Source: Spirochaetaceae bacterium bin103 (GTDB lineage Bacteria; Spirochaetota; Spirochaetia; SZUA-6; Bin103). Taken from it: 50,830 bases of DNA. Within the stretch, counting starts at the first letter, position 1, and every line of letters begins with the position of its first letter. The position numbers and the translations under genes are program-made. Where the stretch lies: the NCBI GenBank assembly GCA_002238925.1, contig MPNH01000040.1, forward strand, positions 1 to 50,830, in the 5' to 3' direction. Shown in pieces: positions 1-9,562 of the stretch. The notes under the pieces are model-generated. The model saw only the letters and a program-made list of their open reading frames with translations. It made no database searches and had not been told where the DNA came from.

Positions 1-103
1 AGCCAAGGGAGCGGAATACGCGGGAGGTGGCAAGAGCGCCGGCGTGCGGGCTGGCGGCTTCGCGGAGGGGAGCGGTATCGAGTTGGAAGGGGGTTTTGGC
101 CAT
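1..103 (-). CDS. Probable transposase, N-terminal 34 residues only (cut by window edge)
   Basis: An open frame reads leftwards off the window edge from an ATG at 103. Its 34 visible residues (beginning MAKTPFQLDTAPLREAA and ending TSRVFRSLG) look like the N-terminus of a transposase of the IS1380 type, recalled from general familiarity and not from a search. No terminal inverted repeat can be identified in the window. If right, an insertion sequence abuts the cox operon. The alternative is an unrelated gene that cannot be judged from so few residues. Confidence 0.4.
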   Translation of the reverse strand, partial: MAKTPFQLDTAPLREAASPHAGALATSRVFRSLG

Positions 104-420
104 GAGCGGGAGACGAGCAGGCATAGCAGACGAAGAATAGACGACCTATAATACAAAGTCCAGCCTACATCGGCCCCCAATTGCATATTTCGACGAAGGT
201 TCCTTCACTTTGTGCCATTCGCTAGGCGAGGATCAGGGAGGGGCCGCAGGGGCCGAACACAGCATGAGGGTGGTTCCTGCGAGCCAGTAGAGTCCGCCTG
301 ATGCCAGCTTAGAGCATGTCGCTTGATTGTCAACCGAGAGGAGGGAAGGGTCAAGATGCTTAATTAAGATTACTATACTGAAGTGCTATTAATAAATCGC
401 CGGACCAGGAATTTGAGGCC
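104..420. other. Gene-free spacer, AT-rich in its right half
   Basis: No supported gene. The left half would hold the upstream region of the leftward transposase-like gene. The stretch around 358-402 is unusually AT-rich for this genome and contains a TATACT box (374-379) without a convincing -35, so it is not called as a promoter. It may include the outer end of an insertion sequence, but no inverted repeat was recognised. Confidence 0.5.
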
Positions 421-460
421 GGATCCGGCGAGATCCGGCTAGATCCGGCTAGATCCGGCT
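421..460. repeat. 10-bp direct repeat array upstream of the cox promoter
   Basis: Three perfect head-to-tail copies of AGATCCGGCT (431-440, 441-450, 451-460) follow a degenerate copy GGATCCGGCG (421-430). The period of 10 bp is about one helical turn, so all copies face the same side of the DNA. The array ends 9 bp upstream of the -35 box at 470, the position expected for class I activator sites. A regulator-binding role is inference. Confidence 0.75.
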
Positions 461-469
461 TCGGGTGCT

Positions 470-498
470 TTGACGAGGCAGGGGTTACCGGCTATAGT
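470..498 (+). promoter_or_regulatory. Sigma70-type promoter of the coxGSLM operon
   Basis: TTGACG (470-475), a 17-bp spacer and TATAGT (493-498) match the housekeeping consensus at 5/6 and 5/6 positions. The predicted start near 505 leaves a leader of about 18 nt carrying a GAGG element before the CoxG ATG at 523. Confidence 0.7.
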
Positions 499-522
499 CG
501 GGGGCACGGCGTGAGGCGATAG

Positions 523-1010
523 ATGCATCTGGAAGGCGAGCACACCATCTCCGCCAGTCGAGGGCACGTTTGGGAACAGTTGAACGATGCCGGTGTATTG
601 GCCCGTATCACGCCCGGGCTGCAGGAATTGCAGGCGCAGGGCGAGGATTCCTACCAGGCGCGTTTCGCCATCAAGATGGGGCCGATCAACAGCACCTTCA
701 GCGGTACGCTGCGGGTGGCGGACCGGGTGGCGCCGCAGCGCTTCCGGCTGCTGATCGACGTGGCCGGCAATGCCGGGTCGGCAACCGCGGAGGCCCTGGT
801 CACCGCCACGCCCGTCGCGGGCGCCGATCCGGAGCAGACCCGGGTCACCTTCGCCGCGGACGCCAGGCTCACCGGGCTGCTGGTACGCATGGGACAGCGC
901 GTGCTCAGCGGCGTCGGACGCCTGCTCACCAAGCAGTTTTTTCAGGCTTTGGAACGAGAACTCAACGACGCATCGCCGCAACCGGCGGCGTCATATCAGG
1001 AGGGGGATTC

Positions 1011-1014
<4 letters not shown>
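523..1014 (+). CDS. coxG: CoxG-like SRPBCC-domain protein
   Basis: 163-residue protein of the carbon monoxide dehydrogenase subunit G family (SRPBCC/START-like lipid-binding fold). It shows the family pattern: an early 'V(W)EQLND' helix, a '[11 protein letters not shown]' segment and a central 'FSGTLRVAD' strand. CoxG of true CO dehydrogenase operons is linked to membrane attachment of the enzyme. Here it is the first gene of the operon, and its stop overlaps the CoxS start by 4 bp (ATGA at 1011-1014), indicating translational coupling. It lacks the C-terminal membrane helix found in some CoxG proteins, so its role may be assembly or regulation instead. Confidence 0.85.
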
Positions 1015-1478
<464 letters not shown>

Positions 1479-1489
1479 GAGGTCCGGCT

Positions 1490-3862
1490 ATGGCGAAATA
1501 TATCGGCCAAGCGGTCAAGCGCGTCGAGGACCGGCGCTTCATTACCGGCAAGGGGCGCTACACCGACGACATCAAGCTGCCGGGCATGACCTACGCCGCG
1601 ATCGTGCGCAGCCCGCATGCGCATGCCACCATCAACGCCATCGATACCTCCAGGGCGCTTGCCGCGGACGGGGTCGTGACGGCGTTCGTGGGCCAGGACC
1701 TGGCCGACGCCGGCGTGGGCGGGCTGCCGTGCGGCTGGCAGGTCGACTTCAAGAACGGCGACACCATGAAGGAGCCGCCGCATCCGGTACTGGCGGTGGG
1801 CAAGGTGCGCCACGTCGGCGACCCGGTGGTGATCGTGATCGCCGAAACCAGGGACCAGGCGCAGGACGCCGCCGAGTTGGTCGAAGTGGACTACGGAATC
1901 CTGCCGGCGGCCGTCGACACGGTGGCCTCCGCGGGCGAGGGTGCGCCGCTGGTGCACGACGACGTGCCGCGCAACGTGCCGTTCGACTGGGGCCTCGGCG
2001 ACGCCGACGCGGCCGCGGCCGCCCTCGATTCGGCGGCCCACGTCACCACGCTGGAGATCACCAATCAGCGGCTGGTGGCGAACGCCATCGAGCCGCGCTG
2101 CGCGATCGGCGACTACGACAGCGCACGCGACCACTACACGTTGTACACGTCCAGCCAGAATCCGCACGTGATCCGGCTGCTGATGACCGCCTTCGTGCTC
2201 GGCCTGCCCGAGCACAAGGTGCGGGTGGTTTCGCCCGACGTCGGCGGCGGGTTCGGCAGCAAGATTTTCCACTACGCGGAAGAGGTGCTGGCGATCTGGT
2301 GCTCGCGCCAGATCGAGCGTCCGGTCAAGTGGACGGCGCAGCGTAGCGAGAGCTTCATTTCCGACGCGCAGGGCCGCGACCACGTTACCAAGGCCGAGCT
2401 CGGGCTCGACGCGGACGGCAACTTCACCGGCTTGCGGGTTACCACCCACGCCAACGTGGGCGCCTACCTGTCGACGTTTTCGACCTGTGTGCCCACCTAT
2501 CTGTACGGCACGCTGCTGCAGGGGCTCTATACCACGCCGGCGATCTACGTGGACGTGACGGCGGTGTTCACCAACACCGTGCCGGTCGACGCACTGCGCG
2601 GCGCGGGCCGTCCGGAGGCCACCTACCTGCTGGAGCGGCTGGTCGACACCGCCGCCCACGAGTTGGGCCTCGATCCCGGCGAGTTGCGGCGGCGCAACTT
2701 CATTCCGCCGTTCGACGGCGTCGAGCAGCCCGGCTACCAGACCCAGGTGGCGCTGCAGTACGACAGCGGCAACTATGCTGGTGTGCTGGACAAGGCACTG
2801 GAGATGGTCGGCTACGATGACTTCCGCGAGGAGCAGGCGGCCGCCCGCGCCGAGGGCCGCTACCTCGGTATCGGGTTCTCCACCTACATCGAGGCGTGCG
2901 GCATCGCGCCGTCGGCGGTGGTCGGCTCGCTCGGTGCGCGCGCCGGCCTGTTCGAGAGCGCGGTGGTGCGCGTGCAACCGACCGGCAAGGTGAGCGTGTT
3001 CGTGGGCAGCCACAGCCACGGCCAGGGCCACGAGACCACCTTCTCGCAGGTGGTGGCGGACCAACTCGGCATTCCGATTGAGGATGTCGACATCATCCAC
3101 GGCGACACCGACCAGGTGCCGTTCGGCATGGGCACCTACGGGTCGCGCAGCCTGGCGGTCGGCGGCAGCGCCATCGTGCGCAGCCTGGACAAGGTCAAGG
3201 AGAAGGGCGCCAAGATCGCCGCCCACCTGCTGGAAGCGTCGGAGGACGATCTCGAGTACGCCGGCGGCAAGTGGACGGTTCGCGGCACCGACAAGTCGAT
3301 CGGCTTCGGCGACGTGGCGCTTACCGCTTACGTCCCGCACAATTACCCCGAGGGGTTGGAGCCGGGCCTCGACTTCACCAGCTTCTACGATCCGGCCAAC
3401 TTTACCTTTCCGTTCGGGGCGCACCTGTGCATCGTCGAGGTGTGCGCCGACACCGGCAAGGTCACGCTGAAGCGGTTCGTGGCGGTCGACGACGTCGGCA
3501 ACGTGATCAACCCGCAGATTGTCGAGGGGCAGGTGCACGGCGGCGTGTGTCACGGCATCGGCCAGGCGCTGCTGGAAGGCGCGATTTACGACGGCGACGG
3601 CCAGTTGGTCAATGGTTCGTACATGGACTACGCGATGCCGCGTGCCGACGATCTGCCCGCCCTGGAACTGGGGCGGACGGTGACGCCGTGTCCGCACAAC
3701 CCGTTGGGCGCCAAGGGCGCCGGCGAAGCGGGCACCATCGGTGCCACCCCGGCGGTCGTGAACGCGGCCGTCGATGCACTCTGGCATGTGGGCGTGCGAG
3801 ACCTGCCGATGCCGTTGACGCCGCAGACCGTGTGGCAGGCGATCCAGCAGGCCGGGTCGTAG
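1490..3862 (+). CDS. Molybdenum-binding large subunit, form II CoxL / xanthine dehydrogenase family
   Basis: 790-residue molybdopterin cytosine dinucleotide subunit. It opens with the typical 'IGQAVKRVEDRRFITGKGRYTDDI' region (given here only for position, residues 4-28) and carries the glycine-rich GGGFGSK loop. The active-site loop reads DALRGAGRPEAT, close to the AYRGAGR of form II enzymes and unlike the AYRCSFR of true aerobic CO dehydrogenases. The C-terminal GAKGAGEAG motif holds the conserved active-site glutamate. Substrate is therefore unknown: an aldehyde or N-heterocycle is likelier than CO. Start chosen at an ATG preceded by GGAGG (1478-1482). Confidence 0.9.
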   Translation: MAKYIGQAVKRVEDRRFITGKGRYTDDIKLPGMTYAAIVRSPHAHATINAIDTSRALAADGVVTAFVGQDLADAGVGGLPCGWQVDFKNGDTMKEPPHPVLAVGKVRHVGDPVVIVIAETRDQAQDAAELVEVDYGILPAAVDTVASAGEGAPLVHDDVPRNVPFDWGLGDADAAAAALDSAAHVTTLEITNQRLVANAIEPRCAIGDYDSARDHYTLYTSSQNPHVIRLLMTAFVLGLPEHKVRVVSPDVGGGFGSKIFHYAEEVLAIWCSRQIERPVKWTAQRSESFISDAQGRDHVTKAELGLDADGNFTGLRVTTHANVGAYLSTFSTCVPTYLYGTLLQGLYTTPAIYVDVTAVFTNTVPVDALRGAGRPEATYLLERLVDTAAHELGLDPGELRRRNFIPPFDGVEQPGYQTQVALQYDSGNYAGVLDKALEMVGYDDFREEQAAARAEGRYLGIGFSTYIEACGIAPSAVVGSLGARAGLFESAVVRVQPTGKVSVFVGSHSHGQGHETTFSQVVADQLGIPIEDVDIIHGDTDQVPFGMGTYGSRSLAVGGSAIVRSLDKVKEKGAKIAAHLLEASEDDLEYAGGKWTVRGTDKSIGFGDVALTAYVPHNYPEGLEPGLDFTSFYDPANFTFPFGAHLCIVEVCADTGKVTLKRFVAVDDVGNVINPQIVEGQVHGGVCHGIGQALLEGAIYDGDGQLVNGSYMDYAMPRADDLPALELGRTVTPCPHNPLGAKGAGEAGTIGATPAVVNAAVDALWHVGVRDLPMPLTPQTVWQAIQQAGS

Positions 3863-3905
3863 GGATTTCGGGCAAGTAGGATTTCGGCAAGGCAAGGAGA
3901 ATCTG

Positions 3906-4757
<852 letters not shown>

Positions 4758-4801
4758 GGAACAGGCACGGCGGAAATCGGCGCGGCTTGGGGAGATTTGC
4801 A

Positions 4802-4830
4802 TTGACCGGCGCGCGTTGCGGCGCTTTACT
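4802..4830 (+). promoter_or_regulatory. Sigma70-type promoter of the 4854-5666 gene
   Basis: TTGACC (4802-4807), a 17-bp spacer and TTTACT (4825-4830) give 5/6 and 4/6 matches. Transcription would start near 4837, inside the 14-bp duplication, leaving only about 15 nt of leader before the chosen start codon. Confidence 0.5.
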
Positions 4831-4833
4831 ATG

Positions 4834-4861
4834 GGTGTGATGGGGAAGGTGTGATGGGGAA
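4834..4861. repeat. Perfect 14-bp tandem duplication over a start codon
   Basis: GGTGTGATGGGGAA occurs twice in succession (4834-4847 and 4848-4861). Each copy carries GTGATGGGG, so the start codon is duplicated. The first ATG (4840) opens only MGKV before a stop; the second (4854) opens the real gene. The purine-rich part of copy 1 (GGGGAAGG) now serves as ribosome site for copy 2. Confidence 0.85.
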
Positions 4862-5666
4862 GAAAGAGCCGAAGTACATCTTTCATCTCTACCGAACTGA
4901 CGGTCAGTCGCTCATCCTCAATCCGTTCGAGGCGCCTGACAAATTGCGCACCGCGCTCGAAACGCAGGAGATTGAGGGCCGCTACGGCGCCGAGCCGCCG
5001 GTCTCGCTGCTTACCACGTTTCGCAACGACCTGTATCGCGCCGTTGAGGACGCCGTACGCCGGTTTCTGTCCGATGCGCGCTTCGTGCCACGGTTCCTGC
5101 TGTCTGCCGGCGCATTCTTCGCGTCGTTCATGATCCTGTCCTACGCGGTGCCCGATCCGATCCTGATCGTCGACGAGTTGTTGGTGGCCGCTGCCGCCGG
5201 GATCGGCACCTACCTGTTCATGGGACGGCGCGACCTCGGTTCGGACGCGGCGATGAAGAAGCGGATCGCCCTGCGCAACTCGGTGGACCGGATCAAGTTC
5301 GTGCCGAGTTCGTTCCTCGCCCGCGTGGAGCGGGAGTTGCACCGTACCGAGAGCGGCAACTTCGAGGAGGCGGTGCGCGCCATTCTGGATCCCGAAAAGA
5401 GCGCCGATGGCGACGGGGGCCCGGGCGGTGCAATCAATGCCCTGTCGGATGAGGAACGCGGCGAGGTGGCGCAGTTCGTCCTGCTGCTCGAAGAAAAATA
5501 CCGGTTCAAGCGGCTGCGCCGCGAGGAGAAGGTGCTGCGCAGCTACGCTTCGCGCGCGGCCTCCGATCGCGGCGACTCGCTGCGGCGCTGGTCGGACACC
5601 AAGAAGCTCGATCTGCCGCTGTACGCCATCTACAAGCGATTCAAGCGCTCCGTCGAGCGGGTGTAG
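4854..5666 (+). CDS. Unknown membrane protein with one helical hairpin
   Basis: About 270 residues, no recognised family. The first 80 residues are soluble and begin KKEPKYIFHLYRTDGQS. Two hydrophobic segments follow at about residues 85-103 (FLLSAGAFFASFMILSYAV) and 108-125, a tight membrane hairpin, then a basic, helix-rich C-terminal half ending KRFKRSVERV. Both termini would face the cytoplasm. The DUF192 gene starts 27 bp downstream and is probably co-transcribed. GTG 4851 is an alternative start; ATG 4854 was preferred because of spacing to GGGGAAGG. Confidence 0.75.
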   Translation: MGKKEPKYIFHLYRTDGQSLILNPFEAPDKLRTALETQEIEGRYGAEPPVSLLTTFRNDLYRAVEDAVRRFLSDARFVPRFLLSAGAFFASFMILSYAVPDPILIVDELLVAAAAGIGTYLFMGRRDLGSDAAMKKRIALRNSVDRIKFVPSSFLARVERELHRTESGNFEEAVRAILDPEKSADGDGGPGGAINALSDEERGEVAQFVLLLEEKYRFKRLRREEKVLRSYASRAASDRGDSLRRWSDTKKLDLPLYAIYKRFKRSVERV

Positions 5667-5692
5667 CGGCCGCTCGCTCCGTCTTCATTTCT

Positions 5693-6118
5693 GTGCCGGC
5701 AATACTGGTAGCGGCTGGTCTGCTGGCTCTCACGGCCGCGGGTTGCGGCTCCGACGATGGCCGGGTCCGGCTGACGGTGGGCGGCGAACAATTCGACGTC
5801 GAACTGGCGGTGACTCCCGAGCAGCGCCGCCAGGGTCTGATGTTCCGGGAGCGGCTCGGCGAGCGCGAGGGGATGCTGTTCGTATTCGACGACGAGGAGA
5901 CCGTCTCGTTCTGGATGCGCGACACCCCGCTGCCGCTGTCGATTGCCTTCATCGACGCGCGCGGCGTGATCGTGCACGTGGCCGACATGGAGCCATACTC
6001 GGAGGCTCCGGTCCCGTCACGGTATCCGGTTCGCTATGCCCTGGAAGTGAACAAGGGGGCGCTGGAGCGCGCCGGAATCGAGGTCGGCGACCTCGTCGAG
6101 CTGCCCCCGCTGCGTTGA
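5693..6118 (+). CDS. DUF192 lipoprotein
   Basis: 141 residues. A short N-terminal hydrophobic segment ends in the lipobox LTAAGC, predicting lipid attachment after export. The rest is a complete DUF192 domain, with the family's QRRQGLMFRERL and FWMRDTPLPLSIAFID motifs. DUF192 proteins are small extracytoplasmic beta-fold proteins of unknown molecular function. The start is GTG; no ATG fits before the signal peptide. It follows the unknown membrane protein by 27 bp and runs convergent with xseB. Confidence 0.85.
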   Translation: MPAILVAAGLLALTAAGCGSDDGRVRLTVGGEQFDVELAVTPEQRRQGLMFRERLGEREGMLFVFDDEETVSFWMRDTPLPLSIAFIDARGVIVHVADMEPYSEAPVPSRYPVRYALEVNKGALERAGIEVGDLVELPPLR

Positions 6119-6145
6119 GGAGCTGAGCGAGCGAGCGAGCGCTCG

Positions 6146-6397
6146 CTACGCAAGGTCTCCGGGATGGCCGCCGGCGTCGGCGAACGATTCGAGCACCGGC
6201 GCCGAGTCCCCGTGCTCCGGCTCGCTCACCACGATCTCGATGCGGCGGTCGATCTTGGCCAGTTCGCGCTCGAGCGTCTTGGCGAGCTTTACGCCCTCTT
6301 CGAACAGTTCCATGGCCTGATCGATTGGCTGGTTGCCGTGACGCAGGGCTTCGCCGATCTGCTCCAGCCGCTGCAAGCGTTCTTCAAAGGTTTCCAT
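6146..6397 (-). CDS. xseB: Exodeoxyribonuclease VII small subunit
   Basis: 83 residues with the family's two-helix pattern: FEERLQRLEQIGEALRHGN, then AMELFEEGVKLAKTLE. It supports XseA in bidirectional processive degradation of single-stranded DNA, used in mismatch repair and recombination. Its ATG lies 14 bp inside the 3' end of xseA, so the two are translationally coupled. The last 20 residues are acidic and outside the conserved part. A GAGC-repeat palindrome (6134-6147) overlaps the stop. Confidence 0.93.
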   Translation of the reverse strand: METFEERLQRLEQIGEALRHGNQPIDQAMELFEEGVKLAKTLERELAKIDRRIEIVVSEPEHGDSAPVLESFADAGGHPGDLA

Positions 6398-7724
6398 TCG
6401 TTGCCTGTTCCGTCTCCGGTTCTGTTTCTGTTTCGGTTACCGAGGCGTGCAGCGCGCCGCGGTGGAATTGTACACGCACCTGTTCGCCGCTGCGTACCTG
6501 TTGCGCGGCGGTCACGTAGCTGCCGTCCGCCGCCGCCGTGACCAGCGCGAAGCCGCGTTGCAACACCGCCCGCGGCGAGGCCACGGCCACGCTCCGGCTG
6601 GCCAATTCAAGCCGGTGGCGCAACTTACCAGCTTGGGCAGTAGCTGCCTGGAGCATCTCGCCGCGCGCTTCGTCGAGGCGCTGCTGCACCGGGTGGGTAA
6701 GCAGGCGCATGCTGCGCGCCAGTTGCTCCGGTCCGCAGCGGTCCAAGATTGACCGATGGCGTTGTGCGCGCCGCTCCATTGTCAGGCCGATCGTGTTGCG
6801 CAGACCCGTTACCCGGCGCTGCAGTTCGGCGCGCGAGGCGGCCACCACCTCGGCGGCTGCGGATGGCGTGGGGGCGCGGTAATCGGCGGCGAGATCGCTT
6901 AGCGCCACGTCCACCTCGTGGCCGACGGCGGAGATGACCGGTGTACCGGCCTCGGCGATGGCGAGCACTACCGCCGCCGAGGAAAAGGGCAGCAGGTCCT
7001 CCAGCGAGCCGCCGCCGCGGGTCACAATGATCACGTCGCCGAGCTGCCAGCGGTCGGCGGCGCGAATGCACTTTGCTATGCGGTCGGCGGCGTCCGGTCC
7101 CTGTACCGGGGTCGGCAGAATCACCAGGTCGACACCGGCATTGCGGCGGCCGAGCACACGCAGCACGTCGCGGACGGCAGCCCCGGTGGGCGAGGTAACG
7201 AGGGCGACGCGGCGCGGCAGCAGGGGAAGCTGCTGCTTGCGCTCCTCGGCGAACAGGCCCTGCGCCGCGAGTGCGCGCTTGCGCCGTTCCAGCAGCGCCA
7301 GCAGGTCGCCGTCGCCGGCGCGCTCGATTGTCTCGGCAATGAGCTGGTAGCTGCCACGCTTGCCGTACACCGAGATTGGGCCGCGTATCCGCACGAGCAT
7401 GCCGTCCGCCGGCACGAAGCTCAGCAGGTGGTGGCGGTTCTTGAACAGGGCGACGTTGAGCGTTGCCTCGCGATCGACCAGGTTGAAATAGTAGTGGCCG
7501 GTGCTCGACGGCCGGAATCCGCTCACTTCGCCCTCCACCAGCACATCGAAGAAGCGGTCCTCCAGGAGGCGCCGCAATTGACGGGTCAGCTCGCCGACGG
7601 TGAGCGGGCGCCGGTCGCCGCTGACGGATGCGGGGTCGGACGCCGTGCGCAGGGGCCTCTCGGACGCGGTGCGCGGCGCGGGATTGGGACGTCCGTCGTG
7701 CGGTCCCTGCGGCCATCTTCTCAT
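6384..7724 (-). CDS. xseA: Exodeoxyribonuclease VII large subunit
   Basis: 446 residues from the chosen ATG. It has the N-terminal OB-fold for single-stranded DNA (VGELTRQLRRLLEDRFFDVLVEGEVSG, about residues 42-68, named here for position) and the catalytic core with LVTSPTGAAVRDVL, ITRGGGSLEDLLPF-type (IVTRGGGSLEDLLPFS) and SAVGHEVD motifs, all typical of the family. A reading from 7757 adds 11 residues, but ATG 7724 sits exactly 7 bp after TATGCT, matching the leaderless pattern seen for other genes here. The first about 40 residues are low-complexity, rich in Pro and Arg. Confidence 0.93.
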   Translation of the reverse strand: MRRWPQGPHDGRPNPAPRTASERPLRTASDPASVSGDRRPLTVGELTRQLRRLLEDRFFDVLVEGEVSGFRPSSTGHYYFNLVDREATLNVALFKNRHHLLSFVPADGMLVRIRGPISVYGKRGSYQLIAETIERAGDGDLLALLERRKRALAAQGLFAEERKQQLPLLPRRVALVTSPTGAAVRDVLRVLGRRNAGVDLVILPTPVQGPDAADRIAKCIRAADRWQLGDVIIVTRGGGSLEDLLPFSSAAVVLAIAEAGTPVISAVGHEVDVALSDLAADYRAPTPSAAAEVVAASRAELQRRVTGLRNTIGLTMERRAQRHRSILDRCGPEQLARSMRLLTHPVQQRLDEARGEMLQAATAQAGKLRHRLELASRSVAVASPRAVLQRGFALVTAAADGSYVTAAQQVRSGEQVRVQFHRGALHASVTETETEPETEQATNGNL

Positions 7725-7731
7725 TGTCCCG

Positions 7732-7761
7732 AGCATACGGTCCACCGGCACCGGCACACAA
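7732..7761 (-). promoter_or_regulatory. Promoter of xseAB, giving a leaderless mRNA
   Basis: On the minus strand TTGTGT (7761-7756), 18 bp, then TATGCT (7737-7732), followed after 7 bp by the xseA ATG. The -10 is good, the -35 weak. With so short a distance, transcription should begin at or next to the start codon. Confidence 0.45.
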
Positions 7762-7857
7762 GAACGGCAAGAACCGAATCGACAAGATCGACGAGTTTGA
7801 CGAGGCCGGTGCCCGCCGCCGACTCACGCGACCGCGGCAGCGGGACGATAATCACTC

Positions 7858-8955
7858 ATGATGGGCCAAGTTGTCTCTGTACGGTCACTCCGTGACATGG
7901 CGTTTGCCGGTCCGCTCAGGCGGGGTCGCCGCCTGTTTGCGGCCATCCTCATTCAGGCCGCCATCGCGGGTTCGGGAACGACCGCCGCGGTAGCCGATGG
8001 CGTGGACCTGCTGCAGCTCGCCGAGGAACTCGGCGCGGTTCTGGAGTGGAACCCGGTACGGCAGTTGGGCGTGCTGGCGGCCGGTAACCGCAGGGTAGCG
8101 CTTCGGGTGGGTACGCCGTGGGTGCTGGTGGATGGCTCCGAACCGCTATTCGTCGGCGATGTCGTGCGCCGCGCCGGTGCGGTGGAGATACCGGCGATGG
8201 GGGCCGATGAACTGCGCCGGGTGTTGCAGGAGGGAACCGGACACCCGGTGCACCGAATTGGCGCCATCCTGATCGATCCGGGCCACGGCGGCAAGGATCC
8301 GGGCGCGGTCGCCAACCATGTCATGGATGGGCGCGAGGTGACGATGCTGGAGAAGGACATTGTCCTGGAAACCAGCATCGTGCTGCACCGGTTGCTCCGT
8401 GAAGGCTTTCCCGACAAAAGGGTGGTGCTGAGCCGCACCGACGATCGCTACCTGACCCTGGAAGAGCGTACGTTGCTGGCCAACAATTTGCTCAACGAGA
8501 CCGGGGCGCCGGTGATCTTCATCTCCATTCACGCCAACGCATCGCTGAGCAAGGTGGCGCGCGGCTTCGAGGTGTGGCACCTGCCGGAGAATCACCGGCG
8601 CGACGTAATCCTGCCCGACAGCTCGGCGGCCAAGTCGCGGGAACTGGCGCCGATCCTGAACTCGGTACAGGAGGAGGAGTTCACCCGCGATTCGCAGCTT
8701 CTGGCGCACACTATCATCGACCACTTCCAGCATCGCGTGGGCGACCGCAGCATTAACCGCGGCGTCCACGAGGAGTCCTGGTTCGTGGTCCGCAACGCCA
8801 AGATGCCGGCGGTGCTGGTCGAACTGGGATTCGCCACCAACAAGCGCGAGGCCAAGCTGCTGTTGGACCCGGACTACTTGCGGACCCTGGCGGAGGCCAT
8901 CTACAGTGCCGTAGCGGCGTTCGTGACCACCTATGAGGAGAGTGACAGCAGATGA
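7858..8955 (+). CDS. N-acetylmuramoyl-L-alanine amidase (Amidase_3)
   Basis: 365 residues. A hydrophobic segment at about 26-47 ending near AAVADG predicts export to the periplasm. A 85-residue N-terminal region precedes the zinc amidase domain, which keeps all ligands: His143 in DPGHGG, Glu165 in MLEKD, His225 in SIHANAS and catalytic Glu322 in VELGF. It cleaves the amide between MurNAc and the stem peptide, for cell separation or wall remodelling. GATAAT (7847-7852) lies 8 bp before the second ATG (7861), so that start is also possible. Its 3' end overlaps the GerMN gene by 23 bp. Confidence 0.92.
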   Translation: MMGQVVSVRSLRDMAFAGPLRRGRRLFAAILIQAAIAGSGTTAAVADGVDLLQLAEELGAVLEWNPVRQLGVLAAGNRRVALRVGTPWVLVDGSEPLFVGDVVRRAGAVEIPAMGADELRRVLQEGTGHPVHRIGAILIDPGHGGKDPGAVANHVMDGREVTMLEKDIVLETSIVLHRLLREGFPDKRVVLSRTDDRYLTLEERTLLANNLLNETGAPVIFISIHANASLSKVARGFEVWHLPENHRRDVILPDSSAAKSRELAPILNSVQEEEFTRDSQLLAHTIIDHFQHRVGDRSINRGVHEESWFVVRNAKMPAVLVELGFATNKREAKLLLDPDYLRTLAEAIYSAVAAFVTTYEESDSR

Positions 8956-9562
8956 GCCGGCCCGGTCGCTGCGCGCGAGGGCGGAAGCCGAGCGGCATGC
9001 AAGCGGCGGCAGCCACGAGGCGCAGCCTGGGCGCCGGAGCGGGGGCGGGGAATACTGGAACCTGGTAACCGCGGTCGCGGTGGTAGCGTGGCTGGTCGTG
9101 CTCGGATACAGCGCGTTGATGCTGCAGCCGGAGGCCAACGGCAGCGTGCGGCGGGTGTTGTTCTTTCCCGAGGTGCCATACCAGGGCGCCGGCCACAGCG
9201 AGGGCTTGGTGCTGCACCAGGAGGTGCGCTACGTGCCGTACCGGTCGCAGCAGGAATCCGCGCTGCGTTTACTGGTGGAGGAGACGATTCTCGGTCCGGC
9301 GGATCATCGCACACATCATCTGCTGCCGGCCGGCGTGCAGGTCATTTCCACCCACGTGGCGGACGGCGTGGCGTACGTCAATTTGTCGCACCACGCCTGG
9401 ACCGGCGCCACGGCCGTAGCCAGCACGGGCGCTGAACGGATCGCTACCCTGACCGATGTCATTCTCGTCAACTTTCCCCGCCTGCAGGCGGTACGCATTC
9501 TGATCGAAGGACAGGAACCGCGCCTCAAATCGGCGCCAATCGAAGGAGCAGACAATGGCTGA
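8933..9562 (+). CDS. Membrane-anchored GerMN-domain protein
   Basis: 209 residues. A charged N-terminal tail of about 40 residues is followed by one membrane helix (VTAVAVVAWLVVLGYSALML, about residues 45-64) and a periplasmic GerMN domain (LRLLVEETILGP ... LLPAGVQVIST ... VAYVNLS). GerMN domains occur in spore germination proteins and, in non-sporulating bacteria, next to cell-wall amidases. The 23-bp overlap with the amidase gene and 8-bp overlap with the next gene indicate a tight operon and suggest a role in amidase recruitment or regulation, which is inference. Confidence 0.85.
   Translation: MRRVTADEPARSLRARAEAERHASGGSHEAQPGRRSGGGEYWNLVTAVAVVAWLVVLGYSALMLQPEANGSVRRVLFFPEVPYQGAGHSEGLVLHQEVRYVPYRSQQESALRLLVEETILGPADHRTHHLLPAGVQVISTHVADGVAYVNLSHHAWTGATAVASTGAERIATLTDVILVNFPRLQAVRILIEGQEPRLKSAPIEGADNG

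Noticed and set aside
374..379. TATACT as a second promoter for the cox operon
   Set aside because: No acceptable -35 at 16-18 bp, and a far better promoter lies at 470-498.
570..1010. A 5' extension of the CoxS frame giving a 302-residue protein
   Set aside because: The added part lies inside CoxG in another frame and is low-complexity; the true CoxS start is the ATGA overlap at 1011.
6124..6147. GAGC-repeat palindrome between the DUF192 gene and xseB as a terminator
   Set aside because: AGCGAGC/GCTCGCT has no loop and no T run on either strand. It is a repeat palindrome of unknown role.
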